A stretch of DNA of 64,000 bases from Paenibacillus_AR sp051594765. Lineage in GTDB: Bacteria > Bacillota > Bacilli > Paenibacillales > NBRC-103111. The notes under the pieces are model-generated. The model had not been told where the DNA came from and made no database searches. It was given only the letters and a program-made list of their open reading frames with translations. Positions within the stretch are counted from its first letter, which is position 1. The number at the start of each line of letters is the position of its first letter. A program made the position numbers and the translations under genes. The stretch covers positions 186,001-250,000 of the forward strand of contig NZ_JBPPGJ010000002.1 in NCBI RefSeq assembly GCF_051594765.1. Reading direction: 5' to 3'. Shown in pieces: positions 1 to 8,588 of the stretch.

Positions 1-174
1 GAAGCCGTGCAGATACTTCCCGATGAACATGTGACCGAATCCCGGAAAGGCCGCCGACCACCAAGCGGCAATCCAAGGTGTGCGGGGATAGACCGAGTTG
101 ATCCCGAATACGGAGATCTGCCCCTTGGCATAACGGGGACGGATGTCACGGGACTGGAACTTCCGATGCGGCAT
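1..174 (-). CDS. Hypothetical small membrane protein, N-terminal part (runs off the window)
   Basis: The reading frame is open from an ATG at 174 to the window edge (58 codons seen) and has a GGGAGG ribosome binding site about 11 bases upstream. The visible N-terminus is basic and then has a Trp/Pro/Gly-rich stretch (TPWIAAWWSAAFPGFGHMF) that looks like the start of a membrane segment with the PGFGH-like pattern seen in TM2-like small membrane proteins. The function is unknown and the C-terminus lies outside the window. It is divergent from the S41 protease gene. Confidence 0.55.
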   Translation of the reverse strand, partial: MPHRKFQSRDIRPRYAKGQISVFGINSVYPRTPWIAAWWSAAFPGFGHMFIGKYLHGF

Positions 175-350
175 GGTATGGGTATCCTCCCGGTATTTCT
201 TGGATTACCCTCTACTATTTCCAATTCCTTGCTGCCTTATCATTCTGCAGAAATCCCATCTTCATATTCACAATAAATCCAATATATGTTACTTGATGAT
301 GATGTAAGATATAGGCATATGGATAAGTGATCTTATTGAGGAGTCAAGTC

Positions 351-1601
351 ATGAAAAAGGTATGGGTTCGATTCATAATGATCCTTCTACTTATTGCCTG
401 CAGTGGAAGCTCCTTACCCCTGAATCCATCTCAGGATTGGAACAAATCCTCTTGGCGGGATGATTTAGACCTGTTAGTATCCACGATCAAAGAACAACAT
501 CGGTTTCCTTTTCAAAACATCTCCGAGCAGTCCTTTCTGGAAAAAGCCGCTCAAATAAGAGATACCCTGTCTGATATGAATGAAAGCCAAAGGATGGCGG
601 CACTTATGATGTTGACTGCCTCCATCGGCGATGCTCACACCGCCTTGTATCCGATGGAGACCGAATCCTTTCAGCTTTATTTCCTGTGGTTAAAAGAGGG
701 AATCTACCTGCTTCGTGTACCGGAGGATAAAAAGGAACTGCTCGGCAGCAAGCTTGTTGCCATAGACGGGAAACCTATCGATGAAGTTATAACCAAATTA
801 AGGACGGTTATCCCGCATGAGAACGAACAATGGGTAAAATCCAAGGTTCCCGAATTTCTTCGCAACAGCTCACTCATGTATGGGCTTTCGATAATCGAAC
901 ATCCTAGTACCGCCGTATTCACCCTTGAAAGTGGAGATGGACATATCTTGAATCTAGATGTGCGAAGCTCGGTTCCCATCCAGAATGAAACCAACGCTTA
1001 TGCCGTGTACAAGAGCAAAAGCAATCATTACCCTTTGAATTACATCAATAACCATCGCGATTATTGGTATGAGCTCAGAGATGAGGACCGGGTCCTATAC
1101 ATCCAGTATAATCATTGCCGGAATAGTCCGGATCAAACGATGCAGGACTTCAATCAATCGGTACAACAGACACTCAACAATGGCCGAGTGGATAAAATCA
1201 TCATTGATTTACGCAATAACTCAGGAGGAAATTCGAGTGTGATGGCTCCGTTGATGGATACCCTTCTAACATATGGATTTACCAAACCGGGGAGTCTATT
1301 CGTCCTCATCGGTAAAAGCACCTTTTCTTCCGGAATGTTGAATGCCATAGATCTTAGCAAACGGGTCAACGCCATCCTGATCGGAGAACCAACCGGAGGC
1401 AAGCCGAATTCCTATGGAGAAATCGAAGTATTCGAATTGCCATACTCCGGCCTTCATGGTCAATATTCAACCAAGTACTTTCGAAATTCGGAGGGCGATC
1501 CCTCCTCCTTGATGCCGAATGTCCTCATCGAACCTAGTATTCAAGAATGGATCGAAGGACGGGATTTTAGCTTGGAATATGTTATCCAGGCACCCCTTTA
1601 A
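351..1601 (+). CDS. S41-family C-terminal-processing-like peptidase, lipoprotein
   Basis: This is probably a secreted serine protease of the S41 (tail-specific/CtpA-like) family, anchored outside the membrane. The N-terminus is a lipoprotein signal (MKKVWVRFIMILLLIAC) with a lipobox Cys. A domain with the DAHT motif follows, and the C-terminal half holds the LRNNSGG segment and a GKSTFSSG motif with the likely catalytic Ser near residue 325. No clear PDZ domain is visible. A GTG at 327 would add eight residues, but ATG 351 has a GAGGAG site 7 bases upstream and gives a normal signal peptide. The gene is visibly richer in A+T than its neighbours, which may indicate transfer. Its substrate is unknown. 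Confidence 0.8.
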   Translation: MKKVWVRFIMILLLIACSGSSLPLNPSQDWNKSSWRDDLDLLVSTIKEQHRFPFQNISEQSFLEKAAQIRDTLSDMNESQRMAALMMLTASIGDAHTALYPMETESFQLYFLWLKEGIYLLRVPEDKKELLGSKLVAIDGKPIDEVITKLRTVIPHENEQWVKSKVPEFLRNSSLMYGLSIIEHPSTAVFTLESGDGHILNLDVRSSVPIQNETNAYAVYKSKSNHYPLNYINNHRDYWYELRDEDRVLYIQYNHCRNSPDQTMQDFNQSVQQTLNNGRVDKIIIDLRNNSGGNSSVMAPLMDTLLTYGFTKPGSLFVLIGKSTFSSGMLNAIDLSKRVNAILIGEPTGGKPNSYGEIEVFELPYSGLHGQYSTKYFRNSEGDPSSLMPNVLIEPSIQEWIEGRDFSLEYVIQAPL

Positions 1602-1605
1602 CAAA

Positions 1606-1651
1606 AATAGAGCAGGAAGCTCAGGGGTATCCCCGGGCCTTCTGCTCTATT
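1606..1651. terminator. Bidirectional intrinsic terminator between the S41 gene and the sulfite-oxidase-like gene
   Basis: Inverted arms AATAGAGCAG / CTGCTCTATT lie between two convergent genes. A T-rich tail follows on the plus side and an A/T tail on the minus side. Confidence 0.7.
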
Positions 1652-1656
1652 GTCAT

Positions 1657-2244
1657 TCAATCAAAATCATATCTCTCTTCGCGCCACGGATCTCCGTACA
1701 TGTGGTAGCCGTTGCGTTCCCAGAAGCCCGGTTTGTCATGAGCCATCAGCTCCACCCCGCGGAGCCACTTGGCGCTCTTCCAGAAATAGAGGTGTGGGAC
1801 GACCATCCGGACGGGATACCCGTGCTCGGGAGTCAGGAGCTCTCCGTTATGCTTGATCCCGAAAAAGCTGGTTTCCGCCAGGAAATCCTCAAGCGGCAGA
1901 TTGGTCGTCCAGCCTCCCTCAGCGTGCAGCATGACATAGCGGGCCTCCGGCTTCCGCCTCACCTTCTCCATCACCGTGGAAACGGCCACACCCTCCCACA
2001 CATTGTCCAGCTTGGACCAGGTGGTTACGCAGTGAATATCATTCTTGAACGCCTGCCGCGGCAGCACCATAAAATCCTTGTAGGAGATCGTCAGCTCCTC
2101 CTCCACCAGGCCGAACACGCGGAAATCCCACTTGCTCATGTCCCGGTAGTAAGGGACCTCCCCGTAATGGAGCACCGGAAACCCTTCGGTCAGCCGCTGC
2201 CCCGGCGGTACACGGTCCTTGTCCTTCGTCGTATGATCCAGCAT
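1657..2244 (-). CDS. Sulfite-oxidase-like molybdopterin oxidoreductase (YuiH type)
   Basis: The 195-residue protein is a single molybdopterin-binding oxidoreductase domain, like Bacillus YuiH, with no transmembrane or haem part. The segment DIHCVTTWS (Cys72) matches the Cys that ligates molybdenum in the sulfite oxidase/MsrP superfamily. Other family features are VMLHAEGGWTTNLPL and GYPVRMVVPHLYFWKSAKW. The start at 2244 has a GGGAGGGGAG site upstream. The family is known to bind Mo-cofactor, but the substrate of the YuiH branch is unsettled, so only an oxidoreductase role is assigned. There is no signal peptide or Tat motif, so it is probably cytoplasmic. Confidence 0.85.
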   Translation of the reverse strand: MLDHTTKDKDRVPPGQRLTEGFPVLHYGEVPYYRDMSKWDFRVFGLVEEELTISYKDFMVLPRQAFKNDIHCVTTWSKLDNVWEGVAVSTVMEKVRRKPEARYVMLHAEGGWTTNLPLEDFLAETSFFGIKHNGELLTPEHGYPVRMVVPHLYFWKSAKWLRGVELMAHDKPGFWERNGYHMYGDPWREERYDFD

Positions 2245-2322
2245 GCTTCAGGCTCCCCTCCCGACAAACGATTCTACTGGTATTATAACCCTCTGCCCGT
2301 GAGATCGCATCCGAAGTATCTG

Positions 2323-3210
2323 TCAAATGTTGCCTTTCTCCCCCGGGAAAGTCGCCCTGAAATAATTGCCCCAATGAGGCCGGCTTCCGTCCGCATCGGT
2401 GAAGTCATATTCCTCCGACAATCCCCAGGTGCTGAGCGACCGGCCCGCCTTTTCGGCCACCTTCGGATCGGTTGCCAAGGCCACCACGGCCCTGCCGATA
2501 TACACCGGCGTTTCCGAAGCGATGAAGTGGGGCTCCTTCTCCGTCGCGTCCCGCCAGTTCTCTTCGGTCACGCCGAAGTGCTCCAGCATAGCCTCCGACC
2601 GGAGGAAGCCAGGGGTAATCGACAGAGCTGTGATCCCATGGGGGCCCAGCTCGGCGGCCAGTGCCTCCCCCAGATGGACGGAGGAGATCTTGGCCAGGCT
2701 GTAGAACAAGCTGCCCCGGAAGCCGTAGCCTACTCCGTCCGTCACTTCGATGAGAAGTCCCTTCCCCCGGGCTATCATGATCGGAGCGGCGTAGTAGCTG
2801 GTCATCAGGCGGGATTGGACACCCTGCCGCTGCATCTGCAGCCCGTTGCCGAGCTTCTGCTCCCAGAAGGGCTTGCCCCATTCCATCAGCGGGTCGCCTC
2901 CCCAGAGGTCATTGATCAGAATGTCCAGGCGGCCGTTCTGCTCCTCCCGCACCCGGTCGAACAGGGCCCGCACCTCCTCCTCTACGGTCAGATCCGCACG
3001 GACGGCAATTCCGACGCCGCCGCGGGCCGTCACTCCCTCGGCCGTCTCCTCGATGGTCTCCGGCCGGTTCATCGGGGACGGGGCTCCGCGTGTGCTTCGT
3101 CCCACCACGTACACCGTAGCTCCCGCTTCACCTAATGCCAACGAGATGGCCCGGCCCGCTCCACGGGTTCCTCCCGCCACCACTGCGACTTGTCCTGCTA
3201 AGGGCTTCAT
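2323..3210 (-). CDS. SDR-family NAD(P)-dependent oxidoreductase
   Basis: This is a short-chain dehydrogenase/reductase with a Rossmann fold. The N-terminal GGTRGAGRAI (about residues 13-22) is the nucleotide-binding TGxxxGxG-like loop, and the catalytic pair is Tyr170 and Lys174 in YSLAK. The usual catalytic Ser position appears to be Thr157 (EVTDG), and the usual NAG motif is replaced by NDLWGG, so this is a divergent subfamily. At 295 residues it is slightly longer than a classical SDR. The start at 3210 has a GGAGGCGG site. It is divergent from a WYL regulator that may control it. The substrate cannot be told from sequence. Confidence 0.88.
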   Translation of the reverse strand: MKPLAGQVAVVAGGTRGAGRAISLALGEAGATVYVVGRSTRGAPSPMNRPETIEETAEGVTARGGVGIAVRADLTVEEEVRALFDRVREEQNGRLDILINDLWGGDPLMEWGKPFWEQKLGNGLQMQRQGVQSRLMTSYYAAPIMIARGKGLLIEVTDGVGYGFRGSLFYSLAKISSVHLGEALAAELGPHGITALSITPGFLRSEAMLEHFGVTEENWRDATEKEPHFIASETPVYIGRAVVALATDPKVAEKAGRSLSTWGLSEEYDFTDADGSRPHWGNYFRATFPGEKGNI

Positions 3211-3273
3211 TCTTACCGCCTCCGTTCAAGTGTTGGGTTAGAAGTTCTAACAAGATCACTTTATCATGAGTTC

Positions 3274-3290
3274 ATGACACCTTTTGTCAT
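3274..3290. promoter_or_regulatory. Candidate operator in the SDR/WYL-regulator divergent promoter
   Basis: A perfect inverted repeat ATGACA-N5-TGTCAT sits in the 132-base divergent intergenic region, next to two TCATGA palindromes at 3264-3269 and 3272-3277. Its position suits a binding site for the adjacent WYL regulator. This is inference from symmetry and location only. Confidence 0.4.
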
Positions 3291-3342
3291 ATTCGTATGG
3301 TAAGATAACAGCATCATGATCCCCTATAGGAGAGAAACCCTA

Positions 3343-4374
3343 ATGCGCGCCGACCGGCTTCTTCATCTGCTTATGCTGCTCCAGCAGTCCGACCGCTGCA
3401 CCTCCCGCCAGCTGGCTAGTCGTCTGGAGGTTTCCGAGCGGACCATCCACCGGGATATGGAGGCCTTGTCCGCTTCAGGCATCCCGGTCATGGCCGACCG
3501 CGGAACCGGCGGCGGCTGGTACCTGCCCCCCGGGTACAGATCCCTCTTGACCGGCATCAACAAGGACGATGTCCGGACGCTGCTGCTCCCCCAGCTGGCC
3601 GGTCCGTCAAGCGATCCGGCCTGGAGCGAGGCCTTCGCCCGGGCCTCCCGCAAGCTGCTGGCGGCTCTTCCCGCCGATTGGCGGAAGGAAGCCGAGGAGG
3701 TCCGGCGAAGAATTCACGTGGACGGGGCCGGCTGGTATGACGGAGCCATGCCGTCCGATGCCGCCGCATTCCTCCGGCTGCTTCAGGAGGCCATCTGGGC
3801 CGGGCGCAAGGTCCGGATCCGCTACGGGACGGAACAGGCGGAAGCGTCGGAACGGATCCTTCACCCCTGGGGGCTTGTCATCAAGGGCACCATCTGGTAC
3901 TTGGTCGCTTATGTGGAGGATCCGGACCTGCCGGCACAGGCCCAGGCCCAAGCTCAGGCGCCCGCTCCCGCAGCCTCCGCCGTCCGGACCTACCGGGTGT
4001 CCCGTATCCGCGAAGCCGCCCTGCTGGCGGAGAGCGCCTCCGGCCCCCCGGAGGATTTCGACCTGGCAGCTTATTGGGACGCGTCCGTCGTCCGCTTCAA
4101 GGAGCAGCTGCCGGTCTACCCCGCCGTGCTGCAGGCCGACGCTTCGCTCCTTCCCCGGCTTCGGGCCGCCCGCTTCCTGCAGGTGGCCGAAACGAAAGAA
4201 ACCGGACAAGGATTCCTTCGAATCCATGTCCGGTTTCATACGCTGGAATCGGCCGCCTCCATCCTGCTCCCCTTCGCCGGGGAAGTGCGGGTGCTGGAGC
4301 CCGAGGAGCTCCGCACCCGGATTCGGGAGGCGGCCGCCTCCATTCTGGCCGCTTACGACAGCCCGGCGCGCTGA
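3343..4374 (+). CDS. WYL-domain transcriptional regulator (YafY/DeoR-like)
   Basis: The N-terminal winged helix-turn-helix (RADRLLHLLMLLQQ...TSRQLASRLEVSERTIHRDM) is followed by a linker and a WYL ligand-sensing domain that contains the eponymous WYL in GTIWYLVAYVED. These proteins are usually ligand-responsive regulators of neighbouring genes. An in-frame ATG at 3316 exists, but ATG 3343 has an AGGAGAG site and gives the canonical N-terminus. A low-complexity Gln-Ala run (QAQAQAQAPAPAA) interrupts the WYL region. The last 22 bases overlap the convergent Gfo/Idh gene. The likely target is the divergent SDR gene. Confidence 0.88.
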   Translation: MRADRLLHLLMLLQQSDRCTSRQLASRLEVSERTIHRDMEALSASGIPVMADRGTGGGWYLPPGYRSLLTGINKDDVRTLLLPQLAGPSSDPAWSEAFARASRKLLAALPADWRKEAEEVRRRIHVDGAGWYDGAMPSDAAAFLRLLQEAIWAGRKVRIRYGTEQAEASERILHPWGLVIKGTIWYLVAYVEDPDLPAQAQAQAQAPAPAASAVRTYRVSRIREAALLAESASGPPEDFDLAAYWDASVVRFKEQLPVYPAVLQADASLLPRLRAARFLQVAETKETGQGFLRIHVRFHTLESAASILLPFAGEVRVLEPEELRTRIREAAASILAAYDSPAR

Positions 4375-5297
4375 AGCATACGCTCCACCAGCCGGTGGGA
4401 CGCCATCACCCGGTCCGCTCGGAGCTCACAGGTCTCCGGACGGGCCAGCGAAGCCAGGAAGTGCTCCACGGCTCCGGTGAACCCCCGCCGGTACGAGACG
4501 GAGTCCCAGCTGCCGAAGCCGGTCTCCCGGGTTCCCTCGGCTGCGGAGGCGAACACCGCCCGCTCCAGATTCACCACCTGGGCACTCCGGCCGCCGCCGT
4601 GCAGCTCCAGCCGTTCCAGGTCCAGCCCGGCGCCGCGGGCCATGCTGAAGGAGGCGCTGCCGCTGCCGGAAGCGTCGGGTACGCGGCCCGCCGCATAGAC
4701 CAGCCGACCGTCTCCGTCCACCGACTGACGGTATTCCTCCAGCCGGTCCTGACTGCCGCACAGCCAGGACACCAGATCCACCATGTGGATGAGGTCGTCG
4801 TACAAGGTGACCTTGGCCGTGCCCTTCTGCTTCCTCGGCCGATGCTTGTCCGCGGCGCACAGCTCGAACCCTCCCGCTTCGTCCAGATATTCCTTGGCCT
4901 GCCGGTACAGAGGAGCGAACCGCCGGTTGAAGCCTACCGCCAGCAGCCGGCCGGTCTTGTCTGCGTACTCCGCCATGGCCTCCGATTCGCCAATCTCATA
5001 CGACAGCGGCTTGTCCACATACACGGCCGCTCCCACACGCAAACACTGGAGAACAATCTCGTGGTGGGTCTCCGTGGGGCTGTGGACGAATACCGCCTCC
5101 GGCTCCAGGGCCAGGAGCTTGTCAAGCTCCGTGTACCGGTTCTCAATCCGGTAGCGGGCACCCACCCGCTCCACCGTCGATTCCGACCGGCTGGCCACAC
5201 CCGCAATCTCCACACCCGCGTGGGAGGCCAGGACCGGCAGATATGCCTTCTCCGCAATATCCCCCAGCCCGACGATTCCGATTCTGATCTTACCCAT
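4353..5297 (-). CDS. Gfo/Idh/MocA-family oxidoreductase
   Basis: The protein (314 aa) begins MGKIRIGIVGLGDIAEKAYLP, a Rossmann GxGxxA nucleotide-binding loop, and has the DKPLSYE segment that corresponds to the family's EKP active-site motif. Members oxidise or reduce sugars, inositols or related compounds using NAD(P). The start at 5297 has an AAGGAG site; a longer in-frame extension upstream lacks one. The 3' end overlaps the convergent WYL regulator by 22 bases. The substrate is unknown and no sugar operon surrounds it. Confidence 0.88.
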   Translation of the reverse strand: MGKIRIGIVGLGDIAEKAYLPVLASHAGVEIAGVASRSESTVERVGARYRIENRYTELDKLLALEPEAVFVHSPTETHHEIVLQCLRVGAAVYVDKPLSYEIGESEAMAEYADKTGRLLAVGFNRRFAPLYRQAKEYLDEAGGFELCAADKHRPRKQKGTAKVTLYDDLIHMVDLVSWLCGSQDRLEEYRQSVDGDGRLVYAAGRVPDASGSGSASFSMARGAGLDLERLELHGGGRSAQVVNLERAVFASAAEGTRETGFGSWDSVSYRRGFTGAVEHFLASLARPETCELRADRVMASHRLVERMLQRAGLS

Positions 5298-5449
5298 ACG
5301 TTCCCTCTCCTTCCAATAAACCGGCCATTCGAGTGCCGGGATTATGACAACGGACCCATTGACAACATTCAACAGCTTTAAACAGGGGTCGGCATGTGCT
5401 AAAATAATTTTATCGTCTGTCGTTAACGCACACGGGGAGGCCCACATAC

Positions 5450-6007
5450 ATGAAAAGCAAGAACGGCTTAGCCGTTATGGTTGGACTCATCATCTTCGTA
5501 CTGCTCATAGGCTTGGCTATTCTGCTGCAATCCGCATACCTGCTGTACGCCGCTACGGCGGTCCCGATCCTGCTGGTTCCCTTCCTGCCCGATTGGTCTT
5601 CCACCCAGACCTTGCGGCCCGGACGCCGCACCTCCAAGGTCCGTCTCTATCGGACCGCTCAGGAAGAAGGCGAAGGATTCCTGGTGATCGAAGCCGACCC
5701 CGGCGCGATTCAATGGAACAAGCGCAAGCTGCTGTTCTCCCTGGAAGGGGTTCCCGTTCATACAGGAGACCCGCTTCCCGCCTCGTCCGCCGCCTTGACC
5801 GTTCTGCTCTACGACCTGAGCAAGCACGGACGCAAGAAGAGCCGGTTCGCCATCGAGCTTGCTCATCTGAAGGACCGGGTCAGCAGCCTGTCCTACACGA
5901 CCGACGAGGTTACCCGTCTGGTCATCCGGATGGAGGATCTCTCCACCCTGGATCCCGCCTTTCAAGCACCCCGAACCACCCAAGTACGAAAAGGACTGGA
6001 AGCCTGA
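5450..6007 (+). CDS. Hypothetical membrane protein with two N-terminal TM segments
   Basis: The 185-residue protein has a basic N-terminus, then two closely spaced hydrophobic segments (about residues 8-28 and 30-46), then a hydrophilic domain of about 135 residues that is probably cytoplasmic. I do not recognise a family. GGGGAGG lies upstream of ATG 5450. A terminator follows directly, so it is a single-gene unit divergent from the Gfo/Idh gene. Confidence 0.7.
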   Translation: MKSKNGLAVMVGLIIFVLLIGLAILLQSAYLLYAATAVPILLVPFLPDWSSTQTLRPGRRTSKVRLYRTAQEEGEGFLVIEADPGAIQWNKRKLLFSLEGVPVHTGDPLPASSAALTVLLYDLSKHGRKKSRFAIELAHLKDRVSSLSYTTDEVTRLVIRMEDLSTLDPAFQAPRTTQVRKGLEA

Positions 6008-6030
6008 TCAACAGGCTGACAGTCCTTTTT
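5989..6030 (+). terminator. Intrinsic terminator after the two-TM protein gene
   Basis: The arms AAAGGACTG / CAGTCCTTT enclose an inner AGCCTG/CAGGCT stem and are followed by a run of T. The structure begins inside the last codons of the gene and also reads out towards the convergent aldo/keto reductase gene. Confidence 0.8.
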
Positions 6031-6036
6031 TTCCCT

Positions 6037-7053
6037 TTATTTGAAGTAGCCAACCGCATCCCGGACCACCGTCGCCATCGGCAGATGGTACGGGCACTTC
6101 TCCTCGCAGAGGGGCTTCTCCCGGCACGGCTCATAATCGGCGCAGGAGAAGAATTTGTCCTTATGCTTCTGGTAGAAGCCGTCTCCCTTCGGCAGGAGGC
6201 CGTATACTTCCCGAAGCCGGCTGGAGATCATGACGTCGGGAATCGGAATCCCGATCGGGCACGTGCAGTAATTGCACCGCCGGCAGTCGTGGGCTCCCAG
6301 CTGTCCGGCCAGAGCCTCCAGCTCCAGCCGCTCCGCCTCCTCCACCTCCTGCTCGAAGGCAGCCAGATTCATCCGGACCTCCTCCACACTAACCATGCCC
6401 GAGATGATCACGTGCACGTCCTGGCTGTAGGGATAGCGCAGCGCCTTCTCTACAGGCTGGAAGAAGCCGCCGGATAGGGGCTTCATGGCAACGCGGCCCA
6501 TATTCATCTCCTTCAGAGCCGGGATCAGATCCCTGGCGGCAAAGGGCTGGCCCAGATTCAGATGGAACAGAGTCTGGTCGAACTTGCCGGAACGGACCCA
6601 CTTGGCCAAGAGCTCCGGCCTATGGCCCGTGATGCCGATGTGGCGAACCATACCCTGCCGCTTGGCTTCTTCGGCCGCCCGGTAGGCGCCGTCCTCCGCC
6701 ATGGCGCTCTGGTATTCCTGAGGATAGTTCACGTAATGGATCTGGAGCAGGTCGATGGTATCGGTCTTCATCCGCTCCAGACTCCGCTCGATCTCCGCCT
6801 TGGCGGCATCGTAGCTTCGTTGGGCCGTCTTGGTGGCCAGGAAAAAATCCTTGCGGCGGTGGGAGACCGCCTGGCCCAGAATTTCCTCGCTGTTTCGGTA
6901 GCCAGCAGCCGTGTCGATATAGTTGATGCCCTGATCCAGAGCGTAATTCAGCGCCGCTTCCGCCTGTTCATAAGGCACGCCCGGCAAATTCATGGCTCCG
7001 AAGCCCAATGCGGAAACGCGATAGCCTATGGCTCCAAACTCCCGGTATCTCAT
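6037..7053 (-). CDS. Aldo/keto reductase with C-terminal 4Fe-4S ferredoxin-type domain
   Basis: The N-terminal two-thirds is an aldo/keto reductase TIM barrel. The catalytic Asp and Tyr lie in YIDTAAGYRNSEE, the Lys in FFLATKT and the His in LLQIHYVN. The C-terminus carries an iron-sulfur motif, CRRCNYCTCPIGIPIP, plus further cysteines in FSCADYEPCREKPLCEEKCPYHLP. These fused reductases may exchange electrons with ferredoxin, but physiological substrates are poorly known. The start at 7053 has a GAGAGGGG site. It is the downstream neighbour of the histidine kinase on the same strand. Confidence 0.88.
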   Translation of the reverse strand: MRYREFGAIGYRVSALGFGAMNLPGVPYEQAEAALNYALDQGINYIDTAAGYRNSEEILGQAVSHRRKDFFLATKTAQRSYDAAKAEIERSLERMKTDTIDLLQIHYVNYPQEYQSAMAEDGAYRAAEEAKRQGMVRHIGITGHRPELLAKWVRSGKFDQTLFHLNLGQPFAARDLIPALKEMNMGRVAMKPLSGGFFQPVEKALRYPYSQDVHVIISGMVSVEEVRMNLAAFEQEVEEAERLELEALAGQLGAHDCRRCNYCTCPIGIPIPDVMISSRLREVYGLLPKGDGFYQKHKDKFFSCADYEPCREKPLCEEKCPYHLPMATVVRDAVGYFK

Positions 7054-7085
7054 CGTGCATGCCCCTCTCGTTCTTCAGATGTAGG

Positions 7086-8399
7086 TTACTCCGGTAAACA
7101 GATGCTGAAGGTGGTGCCCTGTGCGGGCCGGCTTCTGACGTCAATCTTCCCCCCGTGGTTCTTGATGATCCGGTAGCTGACGGACAGTCCCAATCCGGTG
7201 CCGGCCTCCTTCGTAGTGAAGAACGGGTCGAACAGCCGGCTTGCCGTATCCGCATCCATGCCGTCCCCGTTGTCCGAGACGGTTATCTTGATCCAGGGGG
7301 CTTCATGCACCGCCAGGATCTGGATCCGGCCCTCAGGCCCGCGGCTCTGCGCCACCGCCTCCACCGCATTCTTGACGATGTTCATGAGCACCTGCTTCAC
7401 CTGCTTGAGATCCACGGCCACCGTCAGAGTCTGGTCGATGGGGCCGACCTCGATCCTGCATTGGTGCAGCAGCGCGTCGCTTTCGAACAGGAGCATGACG
7501 TCCTTGATGAAGGCATGGACCAGCACCGGCTTCTTCAGAGGTGCCGTAGGCTTGGAGGAATTCAGAAACTCGTGAATGATGGAATTGGCCCGGTCGATCT
7601 CATCCAGAATAATGTCGGCATACTCATGCTTGCCCATCCGGGTCAGCTCCGGCTTCAGGAACTGGACGAAGCCGCGGATCGAAGTAAGCGGATTCCGAAT
7701 TTCGTGGGCGATGGCCGCAGAGATCTTGCCGAGGATGGCCAGCTTGTCGTTCTGGTACGCCGCCTGCTCGATCCTCTTGTATTCGGTCACGTCCTTCACG
7801 CTGATCAGGACGTCGCCGTCCAGCTCATTCTCATATGTAACGGTCACCAGGAGATGCCTACCCTGTCCGGTGGTGATCTCATGGTATGGAGTCCGATAAT
7901 CCACCATCTCCCGGTAGAGATGCAGCATGGACTTGCGGATCTTCCGGGGGACCATGCGGTTGCGCATGACATCGATGAGACGGAATCCGATCAGCGCCTT
8001 GCGGGGGAGCCCGATAAGCCGGGCCATGTTCATGTTGATGAACGTCAAACGCCCGGATTCGTTGAATAATGCGATGCCGCTGTCCATATGCTGCAGGACA
8101 TTCTCATATTTATTCTTGAGAAGCACCAAAGAGGACGGTGCAGCATATACGGATTTGTTGCAATGGGCGAGAAAATCGGTCAGGAACCGAAGCGACGCAT
8201 CGTAGATCCGAAGCGCCTGGTCCTCCGGCTTGCCTTCCGCGATCCGGCGGGTCGAGACCCGGTGCAGCTCCACAATGTCCGTCACGGAAACCGAGGAGAA
8301 CCGCTCCGTCAACCCGGGATCCGGCATCTTATTCTGAGAATGATCCTGCAAGACATAATCTGCTAGAGCTTCCAAGTAGAGTTCCTCTGCAATCGACAT
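7086..8399 (-). CDS. Soluble PAS-domain sensor histidine kinase (sporulation-kinase/NtrB-like)
   Basis: An N-terminal helical region of about 90 residues is followed by a PAS domain (about 95-210), a HisKA domain with the phosphorylated His232 in AHEIRNPLTS, and an HATPase domain with the N box (NIVKNAVEA), G1 (DNGDGMD), F (FDPFFTTK) and G2 (GTGLGL) motifs. There is no transmembrane segment, so it senses a cytoplasmic signal. No response regulator is adjacent, which makes it an orphan kinase like the Bacillus KinA/KinE type that feeds the Spo0 phosphorelay; that role is inference. The start has a GAGAAGGGG site, and an extended -10 (TGCTAAAAT) lies upstream near 8475. Confidence 0.88.
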   Translation of the reverse strand: MSIAEELYLEALADYVLQDHSQNKMPDPGLTERFSSVSVTDIVELHRVSTRRIAEGKPEDQALRIYDASLRFLTDFLAHCNKSVYAAPSSLVLLKNKYENVLQHMDSGIALFNESGRLTFINMNMARLIGLPRKALIGFRLIDVMRNRMVPRKIRKSMLHLYREMVDYRTPYHEITTGQGRHLLVTVTYENELDGDVLISVKDVTEYKRIEQAAYQNDKLAILGKISAAIAHEIRNPLTSIRGFVQFLKPELTRMGKHEYADIILDEIDRANSIIHEFLNSSKPTAPLKKPVLVHAFIKDVMLLFESDALLHQCRIEVGPIDQTLTVAVDLKQVKQVLMNIVKNAVEAVAQSRGPEGRIQILAVHEAPWIKITVSDNGDGMDADTASRLFDPFFTTKEAGTGLGLSVSYRIIKNHGGKIDVRSRPAQGTTFSICLPE

Positions 8400-8540
8400 G
8401 TGGGATTCCCCTTCTCCGGCGGCCAGCCGGCTGGCCGGTTAATCTCGCGTTCAGGCCCTCCAATTGTTGATTTTAGCATAGTTGTTAAGAGATTTCGATT
8501 TTAATCTCACCGATTTTTCAAGAAAATCTACTAAATCTCG

Positions 8541-8570
8541 CAAAAAATCCCAGGATGGTTCTCCTGGGAT
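8541..8570 (-). terminator. Intrinsic terminator of the sigI-rsgI operon
   Basis: The arms ATCCCAGGA / TCCTGGGAT are followed on the minus strand by a T run, 18 bases past the rsgI stop codon. Confidence 0.85.
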
Positions 8571-8588
8571 CGATGAATCACATATGGA

